From Bacteroidota bacterium (GTDB lineage: Bacteria; Bacteroidota; Bacteroidia; 2-12-FULL-35-15): 33,363 bases of DNA. A program made the position numbers and the translations under genes. Shown here piece after piece: positions 1 through 9,362 of this stretch (positions are counted from its first letter, which is position 1; each line of letters starts with the position of its first letter). The DNA is taken from contig JAHEXZ010000057.1 of the NCBI GenBank assembly GCA_023251835.1, positions 1 to 33,363 on the forward strand. Reading direction: 5' to 3'. The notes under the pieces are model-generated. The model saw nothing but the letters and a program-made list of their open reading frames with translations. It ran no database searches and had not been told where the DNA came from.

Positions 1-356
1 TTATTTTTGATGGCTTTCCCCGTACTATTGCTCAGGCTGAAGCATTAGATTTTTTTCTAACTAAAAAAGGTCAATCTATCTCTGTTATCCTTTCGTTAGA
101 AGTAGAAGAAAATGAGTTGCGCAATCGACTCACAGAGAGAGCCAAATCATCAGGCAGACCGGATGATGCTAACCCCGAAGTAATTCAAAAACGTATTGAT
201 GTATACAAAAATGAAACATTACCGCTAAAAAAACATTTTAGTGCACAAGGTAAGTATCAGGGTATTAATGGAATTGGTGAAATAGATACTATATTTAACG
301 CTCTGTGCGAAAAAATAGATCAGGTAAAGAATTCGATTGTAAATGTCAGAAAGTAA
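1..356 (+). CDS. adk: Adenylate kinase, C-terminal part (5' end outside window)
   Basis: The frame is open from base 3 and gives the last 117 residues of adenylate kinase, the cytosolic enzyme that interconverts ATP + AMP and 2 ADP. The fragment opens on the AMP-binding motif DGFPRT. It continues with the arginine-rich segment around [16 protein letters not shown] and then [15 protein letters not shown], which matches the region after the lid. The lid itself is the short type without a zinc-binding insert, usual for Bacteroidota. The stop codon overlaps the start of obgE by 14 bases, so the two genes are probably translated together. The N-terminal P-loop lies outside the window. Family identity is certain from the motifs. 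Confidence 0.95.
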   Translation, partial: IFDGFPRTIAQAEALDFFLTKKGQSISVILSLEVEENELRNRLTERAKSSGRPDDANPEVIQKRIDVYKNETLPLKKHFSAQGKYQGINGIGEIDTIFNALCEKIDQVKNSIVNVRK

Positions 357-1380
357 TTTTGTTGATTATGTAAAAATATGTTGCCGTTCCGGCAAAGGAG
401 GAGCAGGTTCTGCACACCTGCATCGCAACAAATTAACTGCGAAAGGAGGGCCTGACGGAGGAGATGGTGGACGGGGAGGACATATTATAGCCCGCGGAAA
501 CAAACAATTCTGGACACTTATCCACTTAAAGTACCGTAAACATGTTATTGCAGCAGACGGGGAAAAAGGAGGAAGCCAGCGAATGACAGGTGCCGAAGGA
601 AAAGATGAACTATTGGAAGTGCCACTTGGTACAATAATCAGGGATGCAGAAACAGGAGAAATTGAAGGTGAAATAACCGAAGATGGCCAGGAGATAATTA
701 TTGTATCCGGTGGCAGAGGAGGACTCGGCAATGAACATTTTAAATCATCTACTAACCAAACACCACGTTTTGCACAACCAGGAGAAAGCGGACGTAGTGA
801 ATGGAAAATTCTTGAATTGAAGATTCTGGCTGATGTTGGTCTTGTAGGCTTCCCAAATGCAGGCAAATCAACACTTTTATCAGTAGTATCTGCTGCTAAA
901 CCCGAAATAGCCAATTACCCTTTTACAACACTTGTTCCCAACCTGGGAATTATTAAATACCGCGATTACCAATCATTTGTAATGGCCGATATACCGGGTA
1001 TTATTGAAGGAGCCAGTGAAGGGAAAGGACTGGGAATACGCTTTCTCAGGCACATCGAACGAAACTCTATCTTATTATTTTTGGTTCCGGCTGATAGCAG
1101 TGATGTTATTAAAGAATATAAAATCCTGCTAAATGAGTTGGATTTATACAACCCTGAATTATTGCATAAAAAACGTATTCTGGCTATTTCTAAATGTGAT
1201 CTTATGGATGCCGAACTGTTGGCAGAACTCAAAAAAGATATTAACAAACGCTTCAAAGAAAAGAAAACGGTGCCTGTTGTATATTTTTCCTCTCAAACCG
1301 GCCAGGGTCTTGTGGAATTAAAAGATGAATTGTGGAAAGTACTGAATAATAAAAAAGAAGGTACGGGGTTTGATTATTAA
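343..1380 (+). CDS. obgE: Obg-family GTPase (ObgE/CgtA)
   Basis: Obg is a ribosome-associated GTPase linked to 50S assembly and the stringent response. The 345-residue protein has the glycine-rich Obg fold at about residues 5-160 ([26 protein letters not shown]). The G domain follows with G1 GFPNAGKS at 169-176, a G3 motif [10 protein letters not shown] near 216 and a G4 of the SKCD type in place of NKxD. The ATG at 343 lies inside the end of adk, an arrangement that suggests translational coupling. The protein ends soon after the G domain and lacks the C-terminal OCT domain found in some Gram-positive Obg proteins. Identification is secure. Confidence 0.97.
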   Translation: MSESNFVDYVKICCRSGKGGAGSAHLHRNKLTAKGGPDGGDGGRGGHIIARGNKQFWTLIHLKYRKHVIAADGEKGGSQRMTGAEGKDELLEVPLGTIIRDAETGEIEGEITEDGQEIIIVSGGRGGLGNEHFKSSTNQTPRFAQPGESGRSEWKILELKILADVGLVGFPNAGKSTLLSVVSAAKPEIANYPFTTLVPNLGIIKYRDYQSFVMADIPGIIEGASEGKGLGIRFLRHIERNSILLFLVPADSSDVIKEYKILLNELDLYNPELLHKKRILAISKCDLMDAELLAELKKDINKRFKEKKTVPVVYFSSQTGQGLVELKDELWKVLNNKKEGTGFDY

Positions 1381-1422
1381 TTCAGCTTTTCGTATTCGAT
1401 TGTGTGGTAGTTTTTAATAATT

Positions 1423-1516
1423 TTGGCTAAAGTCCAATTACCATTAATGTTTTAATAGCCCCGACCTTAAGGTCGGGGCAAATATAAAACCCCAATTGCC
1501 ACGGGCTTTAGCCCAA
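1423..1516. repeat. Nested palindromic intergenic repeat
   Basis: In the 257-base gap after obgE there is a perfect 22-base palindrome at 1458-1479 with arm GCCCCGACCTT. It is enclosed by a second pair of inverted arms, TTGGCTAAAGTCC at 1423-1435 and GGGCTTTAGCCCAA at 1503-1516, which match with one gap and one G-U type mismatch. No T-run follows the inner stem, so it is not a classic terminator. The architecture is that of a REP/MITE-like element. No protein is encoded here. Confidence 0.7.
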
Positions 1517-1637
1517 CAGAACAAAACATACTGAGCGAATGAGTTTGTAAGTTTTGCAAACGGTTTGACTGAGCTCACCGAAGCCTCATTCAGCCGAAGT
1601 ATATTACCGAAATATGGTTATTTCTAAATTTATTTAA

Positions 1638-2219
1638 TTGAATAGTATAAATAATATAAATGACTTAGATACTGAGCTGTTTCTTTTTTTTAACAGCAAG
1701 CACAATGCTTTTTTTGATGTTATCATGTATTGGTCAAGCCATAAACTATTCTGGATTCCTCTTTATATACTTTTCTTTTACCTTGCTTATAAGCAGGTTG
1801 GCAAACGTATATGGTTAGTTGCAATTGCCGCAGGATTGCTTATTTTATTGAGTGACCAGTTATCTGTTCATGCATTCAAAAATGTTTTCCTGAGATTACG
1901 CCCCTGCCATGAACTTGCACTGCAAACAAAAGTACACCTGCTCAATGGCCATTGTGGCGGCACTTATGGATTTATTTCTTCACATGCTTCCAATACTTTT
2001 GCGTTGGCCATGTTTCTGAGCTTATTTTTTGGAGGAAGAATCAAATACCTTACACCTCTCCTTTTTATTTGGGCTATATTTGTGGCATATAGCCGTATAT
2101 ACAGTGGAGTGCATTATCCAGGTGACGTGTTGGGTGGGACAATTGTTGGAATGGGTATTGGAATAACAGTATATAAAATATACCATTATAGTAATAACAG
2201 AATATTTAAAGAAGAATGA
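1638..2219 (+). CDS. PAP2-family membrane phosphatase
   Basis: This is a 193-residue integral membrane phosphatase of the PAP2 (phosphatidic acid phosphatase type 2) superfamily, likely acting on a lipid or undecaprenyl phosphate at the outer face of the inner membrane. Three signature blocks are visible: KNVFLRLRP (KxxxxxxRP), FISSHASNT (the SxH block, SSH here) and [17 protein letters not shown] (SR(x5)H(x3)D). Several hydrophobic helices surround them. No ATG fits the N-terminus and the frame begins at TTG 1638, which I accept because the coding signal starts at once. Its end overlaps the next PAP2 gene by four bases (ATGA). The substrate cannot be told from sequence. Confidence 0.85.
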   Translation: MNSINNINDLDTELFLFFNSKHNAFFDVIMYWSSHKLFWIPLYILFFYLAYKQVGKRIWLVAIAAGLLILLSDQLSVHAFKNVFLRLRPCHELALQTKVHLLNGHCGGTYGFISSHASNTFALAMFLSLFFGGRIKYLTPLLFIWAIFVAYSRIYSGVHYPGDVLGGTIVGMGIGITVYKIYHYSNNRIFKEE

Positions 2220-2809
2220 AATACCTTATACTTCCTTTTATTTTTTTTACCACCACTCTGTTAAAGGCACAAAATGCAGATATTAATCTTTTAAAAAGTA
2301 TTAATCAGAATCGAAATAAGAATTTAGATAATACATTTATAGCTCTAAGTAATTCAGTGGCTCCTGCCAGTGCTATTGTTCCACTGAGCGTATTAGGTAC
2401 GGGAATAATAATGCATGACAGCACTATAAAAAATAAAGGAATTGTTATTGGGGCTTCTGTTGCATTAACGCTTGGAGTAACAGCAGGATTAAAATACGGT
2501 GTTAACAGAACACGCCCGTATGATACCTATACAACTATTGATAACGTTGTACATGAAGGTACTCCTTCTTTTCCATCGGGCCATACATCAATGGCTTTTT
2601 CAACAGCAACATCACTATCATTAGCTTTTCCAAAATGGTATGTAATTGCTCCCTCCTATTTATGGGCTTGTTCCGTAGGTTATTCAAGAATGGATTTAGG
2701 GGTACATTACCCCAGCGATGTGTTAGCTGGTGCTGTTATCGGTGCAGGTTCGTCTTACTTATGCTATAAAGCAAACAAATGGTTACAAAAACGCCCTCGT
2801 AAAAAATAA
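2216..2809 (+). CDS. PAP2-family phosphatase, secreted or periplasmic
   Basis: This is the second PAP2 protein in tandem, 197 residues, starting at ATG 2216 inside the stop of the first. It differs from its neighbour in having a cleavable-looking signal peptide at residues 1-18 (ending LLKAQ). The signature blocks are [20 protein letters not shown] (SGH) and [17 protein letters not shown], all with the catalytic residues intact. Sequence similarity between the pair is limited to the motifs, so this is not a recent duplication. The four-base overlap implies one transcript and perhaps a shared phospholipid or undecaprenyl-pyrophosphate pathway. The substrate is unknown. Confidence 0.87.
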   Translation: MKYLILPFIFFTTTLLKAQNADINLLKSINQNRNKNLDNTFIALSNSVAPASAIVPLSVLGTGIIMHDSTIKNKGIVIGASVALTLGVTAGLKYGVNRTRPYDTYTTIDNVVHEGTPSFPSGHTSMAFSTATSLSLAFPKWYVIAPSYLWACSVGYSRMDLGVHYPSDVLAGAVIGAGSSYLCYKANKWLQKRPRKK

Positions 2810-2921
2810 TAGCCTTATATTTGTGTTTACAATGGGCGTTCAGCAAATTTCCCTTTGCATAAGAATGAATAAAAATGTTAAGAAGGCGTACTGTTAGTTA
2901 AAAATATTATTCAATTAACAC

Positions 2922-3287
2922 ATGAATAACCTGCTATTGGTATTTTTAGGAGGGGGTATAGGCAGCATTACCCGGTTTGGAATTGCAACATTTGTTCAAT
3001 CGAATTTCAAAACTATTTTTCCGGTTGCAACACTTTGTTCAAATATCATCAGTTGCCTTGTATTAGCCTTAACCATAACATTATTAAACCAAAAACTAAT
3101 GATTAACCCCAACATTAAAACATTTGTTTTAATTGGGTTTTGTGGCGGCTTTAGCACATTTTCCACATTCAGTTATGAAACCGTTGAACTGATACGTTCA
3201 GGAAATATCCTCATTGCAACTGCAAATATTGTATTAAGTGTTTCTCTCTGTGTTACATTGATTTATTTTTTAGCCAAACAAGTATAA
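2922..3287 (+). CDS. crcB: Fluoride ion channel CrcB/Fluc
   Basis: Fluc proteins form dual-topology dimers that export fluoride passively. The 121 residues carry the conserved N-terminal GGGIGSITRFG (10-20), Asn41 in the second helix and the signature GFCGGFSTFSTFSYE at about 72-86, which holds the phenylalanine ladder and sodium-site region. Four transmembrane segments are apparent, the family's normal size. ATG 2922 starts the first helix directly. The 112 bases upstream do not fit the fluoride riboswitch consensus as far as I can judge. It stands alone, with spacers on both sides. Confidence 0.93.
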   Translation: MNNLLLVFLGGGIGSITRFGIATFVQSNFKTIFPVATLCSNIISCLVLALTITLLNQKLMINPNIKTFVLIGFCGGFSTFSTFSYETVELIRSGNILIATANIVLSVSLCVTLIYFLAKQV

Positions 3288-3395
3288 TAACTCATGTTAC
3301 GCAAAGAAAAAGATTTAAAAATGATAGGCTTTTATATACCAAACATAGTCAGGTGTGCGAATTTCTTATGAAGCAAAACTGACGTACGATTGGTT

Positions 3396-3437
3396 ATGCC
3401 GCAACTTAGGTTTGGAAAACCTAAGTGCCTGCGGTAT
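3396..3437. repeat. Long nested hairpin repeat
   Basis: The 403-base gap between crcB and the next gene has no convincing ORF but holds two palindromic elements. This one has a perfect 10-bp stem (ACTTAGGTTT at 3404-3413, AAACCTAAGT at 3417-3426, loop GGA). It is extended after a small bulge by ATGCCGCA at 3396-3403 pairing with TGCGGTAT at 3430-3437. No T-run follows. It looks like a REP-type element rather than a terminator. Confidence 0.65.
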
Positions 3438-3534
3438 ACTTGTAATGGACAAGAGAATTGATAAAGAGAGAAGAGTAATTTTTTCAAAAAGACAATAAAC
3501 GTGACTGCTTTAAAAAATTCATAATCACTATCAT

Positions 3535-3616
3535 TGTCATTTCGAATCTTGCTGAAAGCAGGAAGAGAAATCTTTGCAATTGATTAATAAGATTTCTCAC
3601 TGCGTTCGAAATGACA
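3535..3616. repeat. REP-like inverted repeat, copy 1
   Basis: The outer arms TGTCATTTCGAA (3535-3546) and TTCGAAATGACA (3605-3616) are perfect inverses. The inner arms GAGAAATCTT (3565-3574) and AAGATTTCTC (3589-3598) are also perfect. The same four arms recur at 4766-4843, so this is a dispersed palindromic repeat family. Confidence 0.8.
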
Positions 3617-3690
3617 GGTGGAAATATAGAGATATTCTGAATTAGATATAAATTTTGCGTAACATCAGTAATAACATAAAAAAATTTAAA

Positions 3691-4677
3691 ATGAAAAAAT
3701 TAATCCTTACTCTTTCTGTTGTGTCTTTGTCTTTTGCATTGCTATCATGGGGAACATTCGGGCATGAGCATATCAATAAAGCAGCAGTGTTTGCTTTACC
3801 TTCCCCTCTTCAGATTTTTTTCTATAACCATATAGACTTTATAACACAGGAATCAACTGTTCCTGACCTTCGCAAATATACATTGGGTGACAAATCTGAA
3901 AATCCACGTCATTTTATTGATCTTGAAAACTTTGGCTCAGTAGATAGTTTACCAAAAAACCTTGCAGAAGCAAAAACAAAATATGATGAAAAGTTTTTAC
4001 AACAAAATGGCATTCTGCCCTGGTATGTGGAAGAGCTGATGGATAAGCTTACTAAAGCATTCAGGGAAAAGAAAAAAACAGAAATACTTTTCTTAGCATC
4101 TGATCTCGGCCACTATATTGGAGATGCCCACATGCCATTGCATACTTCTGCTAATTATGATGGACAGATGACCAATCAAAAAGGTATTCATGCTTTATGG
4201 GAATCACGCCTGCCGGAAGTATTTGGAAAGAATTATAATTTTCACGCTGACGATGCAACGTTTATTGATGATGTGAGAAAAGAAACATGGAGAATGGTTA
4301 TGGCATCGCATAAATTGGTGGATACTCTTTTAAACACAGATAATGAGCTGAGAAAAAAATTCGTAGACAAAAAAGTATTCAGAACCGACCCTGAAGGAAA
4401 AATAATTAAAAGCAAATATGGCGCACAAATTTTTTCTGAAGAGTATACCAAACAGTTTCATGCAGCATTAAACGGAATGGTAGAGAAACAAATGAAACTC
4501 TCCGTTACAGCTACAGCCAATTTTTGGTATACTGCATGGGTAAATGCCGGTAAACCTGATTTAAATGATTTGGATCCATCTGAATTGACAAAACGTAACG
4601 CACCTCTTCTTGAGGAAGAATTACAACTTTGGAAAGAGGGAAAACTTTTTGGAGTAGAGAGTGAAAAGGAATTTTAG
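3691..4677 (+). CDS. Secreted zinc-dependent phospholipase C / S1-P1 nuclease superfamily protein
   Basis: This is a 328-residue exported hydrolase of the fold shared by bacterial phospholipase C and S1/P1 nucleases. ATG 3691 is chosen over TTG 3655 because it opens a signal peptide (MKKLILTLSV...). Cleavage after Ser19 would expose Trp20; in this superfamily the mature N-terminal Trp ligates zinc. Other likely metal ligands are H25, H74 (PRHFIDLE), H141 and D145 (GHYIGDAHMPLH, with H147 and H151) and H167 (GIHALWE). The spacing of HxxGDxHxPLH and HxxWE fits three-zinc enzymes. Whether it cleaves phospholipid or nucleic acid cannot be decided. Two copies of a REP-like palindrome flank the gene. 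Confidence 0.82.
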   Translation: MKKLILTLSVVSLSFALLSWGTFGHEHINKAAVFALPSPLQIFFYNHIDFITQESTVPDLRKYTLGDKSENPRHFIDLENFGSVDSLPKNLAEAKTKYDEKFLQQNGILPWYVEELMDKLTKAFREKKKTEILFLASDLGHYIGDAHMPLHTSANYDGQMTNQKGIHALWESRLPEVFGKNYNFHADDATFIDDVRKETWRMVMASHKLVDTLLNTDNELRKKFVDKKVFRTDPEGKIIKSKYGAQIFSEEYTKQFHAALNGMVEKQMKLSVTATANFWYTAWVNAGKPDLNDLDPSELTKRNAPLLEEELQLWKEGKLFGVESEKEF

Positions 4678-4765
4678 AACTTTAATTTTTCTGCCACAGA
4701 TTCCACAGATTTACACAGAACTTAGCAATGAACAATAAAAACAAATTCCTGATATTTACTCTTCC

Positions 4766-4843
4766 TGTCATTTCGAACAGAGTGAGAAATCTTCTTCATT
4801 GATTGGCAAGATTTCTCACCCACTTTCAGCGGGTTCGAAATGA
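4766..4843. repeat. REP-like inverted repeat, copy 2
   Basis: This has the same arms as the element at 3535-3616: TGTCATTTCGAA at 4766-4777, GAGAAATCTT at 4784-4793, AAGATTTCTC at 4808-4817 and TTCGAAATGA at 4834-4843. The internal loops differ. A reading frame that starts in this repeat at 4803 runs into pafA, but repeats are not coding and the true start is ATG 4866. Confidence 0.8.
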
Positions 4844-4865
4844 TAACAAAACAAATTATCTACCT

Positions 4866-6506
4866 ATGAAATATATTCTCAGCATCCTTACAACAGCTCT
4901 TTCAGCACAGCTCTTTGCACAAACTACAGTAAAACCGGCATCTCCACAACCAAAACCAAAATTGGTTGTAGGAATTGTTATTGATCAAATGCGGTATGAC
5001 TATATCTACCGCTTTTGGAATAAATTCGGAAATGATGGTTTCAGGCGGTTAGTAAATGAAGGATTCTTTTGCAGGAATACTAATTACAATTATGTTCCAA
5101 CATATACAGGCCCCGGTCATGCCTCTATATATACAGGCACAACGCCAATGGTACATGGCATTATCGCCAATGACTGGTATGATAAAACAACCGGAAAAAA
5201 TTTATATTGTGTTGAAGACCACAACACAACCAGTGTTGGAACAACTGCAAGTGAAGGCAAACGTTCACCTGTAAATATGCTTACAACAACAATAACGGAT
5301 GAACTGCGTATTTCCAGCAATATGAAATCCAAAGTTATTGGAGTAGCGTTAAAAGACCGTAGTGCCATACTTCCGGCAGGTCATGCTGCTAATGCAGCTT
5401 ATTGGTATGATGGCAGTATTGGCGGCTTTATTTCAAGTGCTTATTACCTGAAGGAATTGCCGCAATGGGTGCAGGAATTTAATAAAAAGGAACTGGCTCA
5501 GAAATATTTAAACCAGCCCTGGAACACGTTAATTCCTATTGAGCAATATACAGAGAGTGTTGCTGATGACAACAAATATGAGTTTATTGCCAAAGGTGAA
5601 ACAAAGCCGGTGTTTCCACATAACCTGCCTGAGCTGATGAAAGCAAACGGAGGGTTAAATATCATTCGCAGTACACCATTTGGAAACAGCTTAACCAAAG
5701 ATTTTGCAATAGCAACTATAAAGAGTGAAAATCTTGGAAAGTCGGAAACTACAGATTTTTTGGCCGTTTCCTTTTCCTCACCGGATTATATTGGCCATGC
5801 TTATGGTCCTAACTCGGTGGAACAGGAAGATAATTATATCCGTTTGGATAAAGACCTCGCTGAACTTATAGCCTTCATTGACACGCAGGTTGGTAAAAAT
5901 AATGCATTGATCTTTTTAACAGCAGACCATGCAGCCCCGGAAGTCCCCAATTATTTAAAAGATTTAAAAATTCCGGCTGGGTATATCAATGAAAAGAAAA
6001 TGACAGATACTTTAAAAAAATTTTTACTCAAAACCTATGGTGATACATTAATGCTCTCATTTTCTAACCAACAGGTATTTTTAAATCATCAGGCAGCGGA
6101 TGCAAAAAGGCTCGACTTAAAACAGGTAGAAGAAGCTATTGCTGAATTTGTGCAGCCTATGACTGGAATAGCAGAAGTTTTAACAGCCAACACACTAAAC
6201 ACTGCCTCATTTACTGAAGGTTCACGTTATCTGATGCAAAAAGGATTTAATTCAAAACGTTCCGGTGATGTGCTTATCAATTACCAGCCGGGGTGGATGG
6301 ACTATATGCCTGTTGGAACTACACATGGATCGCCATATAGCTATGATACACATGTTCCTTTAATTTTTTATGGATGGAATATTAAACCGGGAAGTTCTTC
6401 GGAGCAGGTCTATATTACTGATATAGCCGCTACATTAGCCATGATGTTGAATATTCAGTTTCCGAATGGTTGTACGGGAAAACCAATACCATTCCTGGTG
6501 AAATAA
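4866..6506 (+). CDS. pafA: Alkaline phosphatase, PafA type
   Basis: This is a 546-residue periplasmic phosphomonoesterase of the alkaline phosphatase superfamily. ATG 4866 begins a signal peptide (MKYILSILTT, ending about LFAQ at residue 19). An in-frame upstream start falls in a palindromic repeat and is rejected. Asp40 in VVGIVIDQM is a metal ligand. Thr79 in NYVPTYTGPGH is the nucleophile, at the same number as in the characterised Elizabethkingia PafA. N102 and the K163-x-R165 pair (ALKDRSA) match the PafA phosphate-contact residues. Further metal-site blocks are SSPDYIGHAYG, LTADHAAPEV and GTTHGSPYSYDTHVP. It probably releases phosphate from organic esters for uptake. The neighbouring gene on the other strand converges, 30 bases away. 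Confidence 0.93.
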   Translation: MKYILSILTTALSAQLFAQTTVKPASPQPKPKLVVGIVIDQMRYDYIYRFWNKFGNDGFRRLVNEGFFCRNTNYNYVPTYTGPGHASIYTGTTPMVHGIIANDWYDKTTGKNLYCVEDHNTTSVGTTASEGKRSPVNMLTTTITDELRISSNMKSKVIGVALKDRSAILPAGHAANAAYWYDGSIGGFISSAYYLKELPQWVQEFNKKELAQKYLNQPWNTLIPIEQYTESVADDNKYEFIAKGETKPVFPHNLPELMKANGGLNIIRSTPFGNSLTKDFAIATIKSENLGKSETTDFLAVSFSSPDYIGHAYGPNSVEQEDNYIRLDKDLAELIAFIDTQVGKNNALIFLTADHAAPEVPNYLKDLKIPAGYINEKKMTDTLKKFLLKTYGDTLMLSFSNQQVFLNHQAADAKRLDLKQVEEAIAEFVQPMTGIAEVLTANTLNTASFTEGSRYLMQKGFNSKRSGDVLINYQPGWMDYMPVGTTHGSPYSYDTHVPLIFYGWNIKPGSSSEQVYITDIAATLAMMLNIQFPNGCTGKPIPFLVK

Positions 6507-6535
6507 CTCAGCAGTTGTCAAAATCACAGGATTTG

Positions 6536-7861
6536 TTATTTTCCCCGAATATACTTTTCATAGCTATTCATTAAAGCCTGATAAAACAAATTGCCCTGTA
6601 TCTGGTATCCCTTTGCATTAAAATGTACCTTATCTTTGGCTGAAAGCTGTGCTGTAAACCATTTTGCCATAGCTCCGTAACCACCCATTATTTCATACAA
6701 ATCCCAATAAGGCAGATTGTGCTGCAAACAATAATTAATGATGGTTGCCCTGGCTTCCTGCATGTCAGGGTTTTTGACTCTTCCTTTTTTTGACCTACGG
6801 AAAGAATCAGCAGGAGTTGTTAACAAGAGGGTAGCATTGGGGCAGACTGCCCTGATGCTTGTAACCAAAGTATCAATATGATGATAAAATAATACTTTGT
6901 CAAAATCAGCAGCAAAAGCTTCATTGGTACCCATTGAAAGAATTACAAGGTCTGCATTCAGATAAGACAATTGCTGCGTGAAATATTTCGATTTTGAATA
7001 ATGTTGGTACTCCGCACCATTCACTCCAATCATGTTATAAAGTATACCGGATGAATCATTTTCAAGCAACATTCCATAAATGCGGGTTCTTTTTTTCAGC
7101 GTATCGGTACTTTTATTTCGTAATATAATCTGGCGAATGGGCTTATCAAATTTCAGCTCTGAAATAAAACTATTGTTAGAAGTATCAACAGATTTAAACA
7201 ATCCTCGTTCACAATTAAATTCATCACAAATAGTAATGTCGTAATTTTGTAATCCTTTTTCCTGAAACAATGTGAATTTAGTAAAGGCGTATCCTAAACC
7301 CTGCTGGTCTTTAACAGTTAAGTTTATCTCAGCTGCTGAATCAGCTGTTTCAATAGTAAACCCGCTTACACCTATTGGTAAAGGTTTTTCATAAAAAACA
7401 TTTCGTTTTGCATCCCAAATAACATTGGTTGTTGTTTTATAAGACAACGGTTCATTACTTTTTGCAGCTCTGTATGGAAATACCAATCCTCTGCCTGCAT
7501 TGCCAAAACGCAATTGCAATTTTTGTCGTATAATTCCCGAAAAATGGTCTGCCTGAATATGTGAATCGCCAATATGTACAATATCTACACGTCCTTTTTT
7601 TGTATCCTGTAACTCATATAACTTTTTATAAAAAAAGTACATTGTCATACTATCATTCTCAAGTTTATTCAGCTCTCCTTTTATAAATGAATATTGTTTG
7701 TACGAAAGCGAATCGGCAGTCTGGCCATGGGCATTGCTACAAAAGCCTTTCAACAAGAAAAGGATACTATAAACCGGTATGATAAAAGAATAGTTCTTCA
7801 AGTAGGGCTTGTTATTATTATTATTTACAAACAAATAGCTTTTAATTTTTTTGCTGCGCAA
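6536..7861 (-). CDS. SGNH/GDSL-fold hydrolase, exported
   Basis: This is a 441-residue protein with an SGNH esterase domain. Block I is VDIVHIGDSHIQADHFSG with the nucleophile serine in GDSH, followed by GNAGRGLVFPYRAAK. Block III-like LSMGTNEAF and block V DKVHFNAKGYQ (catalytic D and H) are present. The N-terminus has a hydrophobic export segment at about residues 25-40. The only early start is TTG 7861, inside the end of the upstream gene (20-base overlap); the first ATG would remove 72 residues. Paired SGNH proteins of this kind in Bacteroidota often act on acetylated polysaccharide or peptidoglycan beside an MBOAT acyltransferase, but no such gene is present here. Substrate unknown. Confidence 0.8.
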   Translation of the reverse strand: MRSKKIKSYLFVNNNNNKPYLKNYSFIIPVYSILFLLKGFCSNAHGQTADSLSYKQYSFIKGELNKLENDSMTMYFFYKKLYELQDTKKGRVDIVHIGDSHIQADHFSGIIRQKLQLRFGNAGRGLVFPYRAAKSNEPLSYKTTTNVIWDAKRNVFYEKPLPIGVSGFTIETADSAAEINLTVKDQQGLGYAFTKFTLFQEKGLQNYDITICDEFNCERGLFKSVDTSNNSFISELKFDKPIRQIILRNKSTDTLKKRTRIYGMLLENDSSGILYNMIGVNGAEYQHYSKSKYFTQQLSYLNADLVILSMGTNEAFAADFDKVLFYHHIDTLVTSIRAVCPNATLLLTTPADSFRRSKKGRVKNPDMQEARATIINYCLQHNLPYWDLYEIMGGYGAMAKWFTAQLSAKDKVHFNAKGYQIQGNLFYQALMNSYEKYIRGK

Positions 7862-9284
7862 GCGTTTTATTCGTTCCTAAGGAAGATAAAGTAACGTTTG
7901 ATATACGCTTATTATATTTATGATACTCACTCATCAATTCAGTAAACAGCATTTTACCAGCCTTATGAGCACCTTTAAAATTAAAATGTGTATAGTCTTT
8001 ATTTGCCAGAACAGTATCTCCTTCTACCCATTTAACCATAGAGCCATTGCCTCCCATAGCATCGTACAAGCTCCAAAATGCAACTTTGTTATTTTTTGCC
8101 ATTCGTTTTTGCGCTTCTACTAATATTGGTACACTGGGATCTGTTTCATAAACACCATTATTGCGGTAACTTTTATCACCAACACTAATCAGCAGAATAC
8201 TTGTTTCAGGAAAACTTGCCTGCAAATGTTTAATCACATTATCCATGCCTTTTTCATACCATGAATAATCAGTAACTTTTGAATTTACAGCATTTAAACC
8301 GTATTCCAATATAATAAGATCGTAGTCAAGATATTTGTTAGTTCCGGAATATATGCTCTGTAACACTTTAGTGATAGGCATTCCGGAATTTCCTCTAAAG
8401 GAAAAATTGTCGACAAATACTCCACTATCGCTTTCCATACTGAAACCAAAAACATCAACTGGTGTTTTGCATTGAAATATAGCATTGATACACTGAGAAC
8501 CGGCAGGTGCAATAATGGTAAGCTCATTCACAGAATTTTTTCCTTTAAGTGAATACCTATAACCATTAATTGTAACATAGTTCTCTTCATCACTTTTTCC
8601 ATAGAGCAATTTAGCCTCATAAAATCTGCTAATATGTTTCTGATTAACAGTTACATATTTTACCCAACTTCCGCTACCAGTACCCGATGTATCACCAGTG
8701 CTTATTGTATCAGGCACAAATCCATATCCTGAAATACCTAATACATGGTTTGCAGGGGGCGGGGTCAAAAGATGGTATGTTTCCCAATTACCAAAAGAAT
8801 GGATAACGGTGCTTCTAAAACCCGCAACAATGGAAGTAATAGGAACAAACCCAACACCACAACCTCCAAAGCTATCCTGCATACAACTTCTAAGATCCTG
8901 GCTAATTAAATCGCCCTCAATCATTGAATCTCCAAAGTAAGCAATCCGTGTTTTATTCTTTTGTTTTTTAGTTAAATTTAATGCATCAAAAAAATGTGCT
9001 AAGGCACAGGCCGTATCTGTTCTATTAAAATCAATAATATCAGATGATGCAATTGTTGCTGATGGCAAAATGCTATCCTTACCTATAACAGAATCAGTTG
9101 CTATTGGTATACTTGCGGAATCTTCATTTAAGTCTGCTGACAGAATATCTGACAATAGGTTTACAGGCTTAGTTTCCCACCCGGAAATAGTTGTTTTGGT
9201 ATCAAACCGGGATGCAATAAGAAGTATAATGGAAGAAGCAAGAACCATTATAAAAGGTTGTACATGCCTGTTTTTACTATTCAT
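7842..9284 (-). CDS. SGNH/GDSL-fold hydrolase, membrane-anchored
   Basis: This is a 480-residue SGNH protein. ATG 9284 is preferred to TTG 9347, because it starts directly at MNSKNRHVQPFIMVLASS followed by one transmembrane anchor (about residues 10-25), and the extra 21 residues from TTG would overlap the divergent promoter region. Block I is TRIAYFGDSMIEGDLI, followed by GGCGVGFVPITS. ILEYGLNAVN corresponds to the block III asparagine, and DYTHFNFKGAHKAG to block V. It is co-transcribed with and overlaps the second SGNH gene downstream. The two share the catalytic layout but are divergent, so they are old paralogues. Probably a cell-envelope carbohydrate esterase; substrate unknown. Confidence 0.8.
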   Translation of the reverse strand: MNSKNRHVQPFIMVLASSIILLIASRFDTKTTISGWETKPVNLLSDILSADLNEDSASIPIATDSVIGKDSILPSATIASSDIIDFNRTDTACALAHFFDALNLTKKQKNKTRIAYFGDSMIEGDLISQDLRSCMQDSFGGCGVGFVPITSIVAGFRSTVIHSFGNWETYHLLTPPPANHVLGISGYGFVPDTISTGDTSGTGSGSWVKYVTVNQKHISRFYEAKLLYGKSDEENYVTINGYRYSLKGKNSVNELTIIAPAGSQCINAIFQCKTPVDVFGFSMESDSGVFVDNFSFRGNSGMPITKVLQSIYSGTNKYLDYDLIILEYGLNAVNSKVTDYSWYEKGMDNVIKHLQASFPETSILLISVGDKSYRNNGVYETDPSVPILVEAQKRMAKNNKVAFWSLYDAMGGNGSMVKWVEGDTVLANKDYTHFNFKGAHKAGKMLFTELMSEYHKYNKRISNVTLSSLGTNKTLAQQKN

Positions 9285-9362
9285 AGAGGTATCGAAAATC
9301 GGCAATAAAGATAGTATTTTAAAGGAAATTCCCCTTATCTTAGCCAATGGTAATTGAATAGT

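Noticed and set aside
366-914. Long minus-strand frame opposite obgE
   Set aside because: Low-complexity Ser/Pro sequence, a shadow of the glycine-rich obgE codons.
2810-2921. Fluoride riboswitch upstream of crcB
   Set aside because: The region does not contain the conserved core of the crcB-motif RNA, and no long paired region was seen.
4803-4865. Extended N-terminus of pafA
   Set aside because: It lies inside a REP-like palindrome, while a signal peptide starts at ATG 4866.
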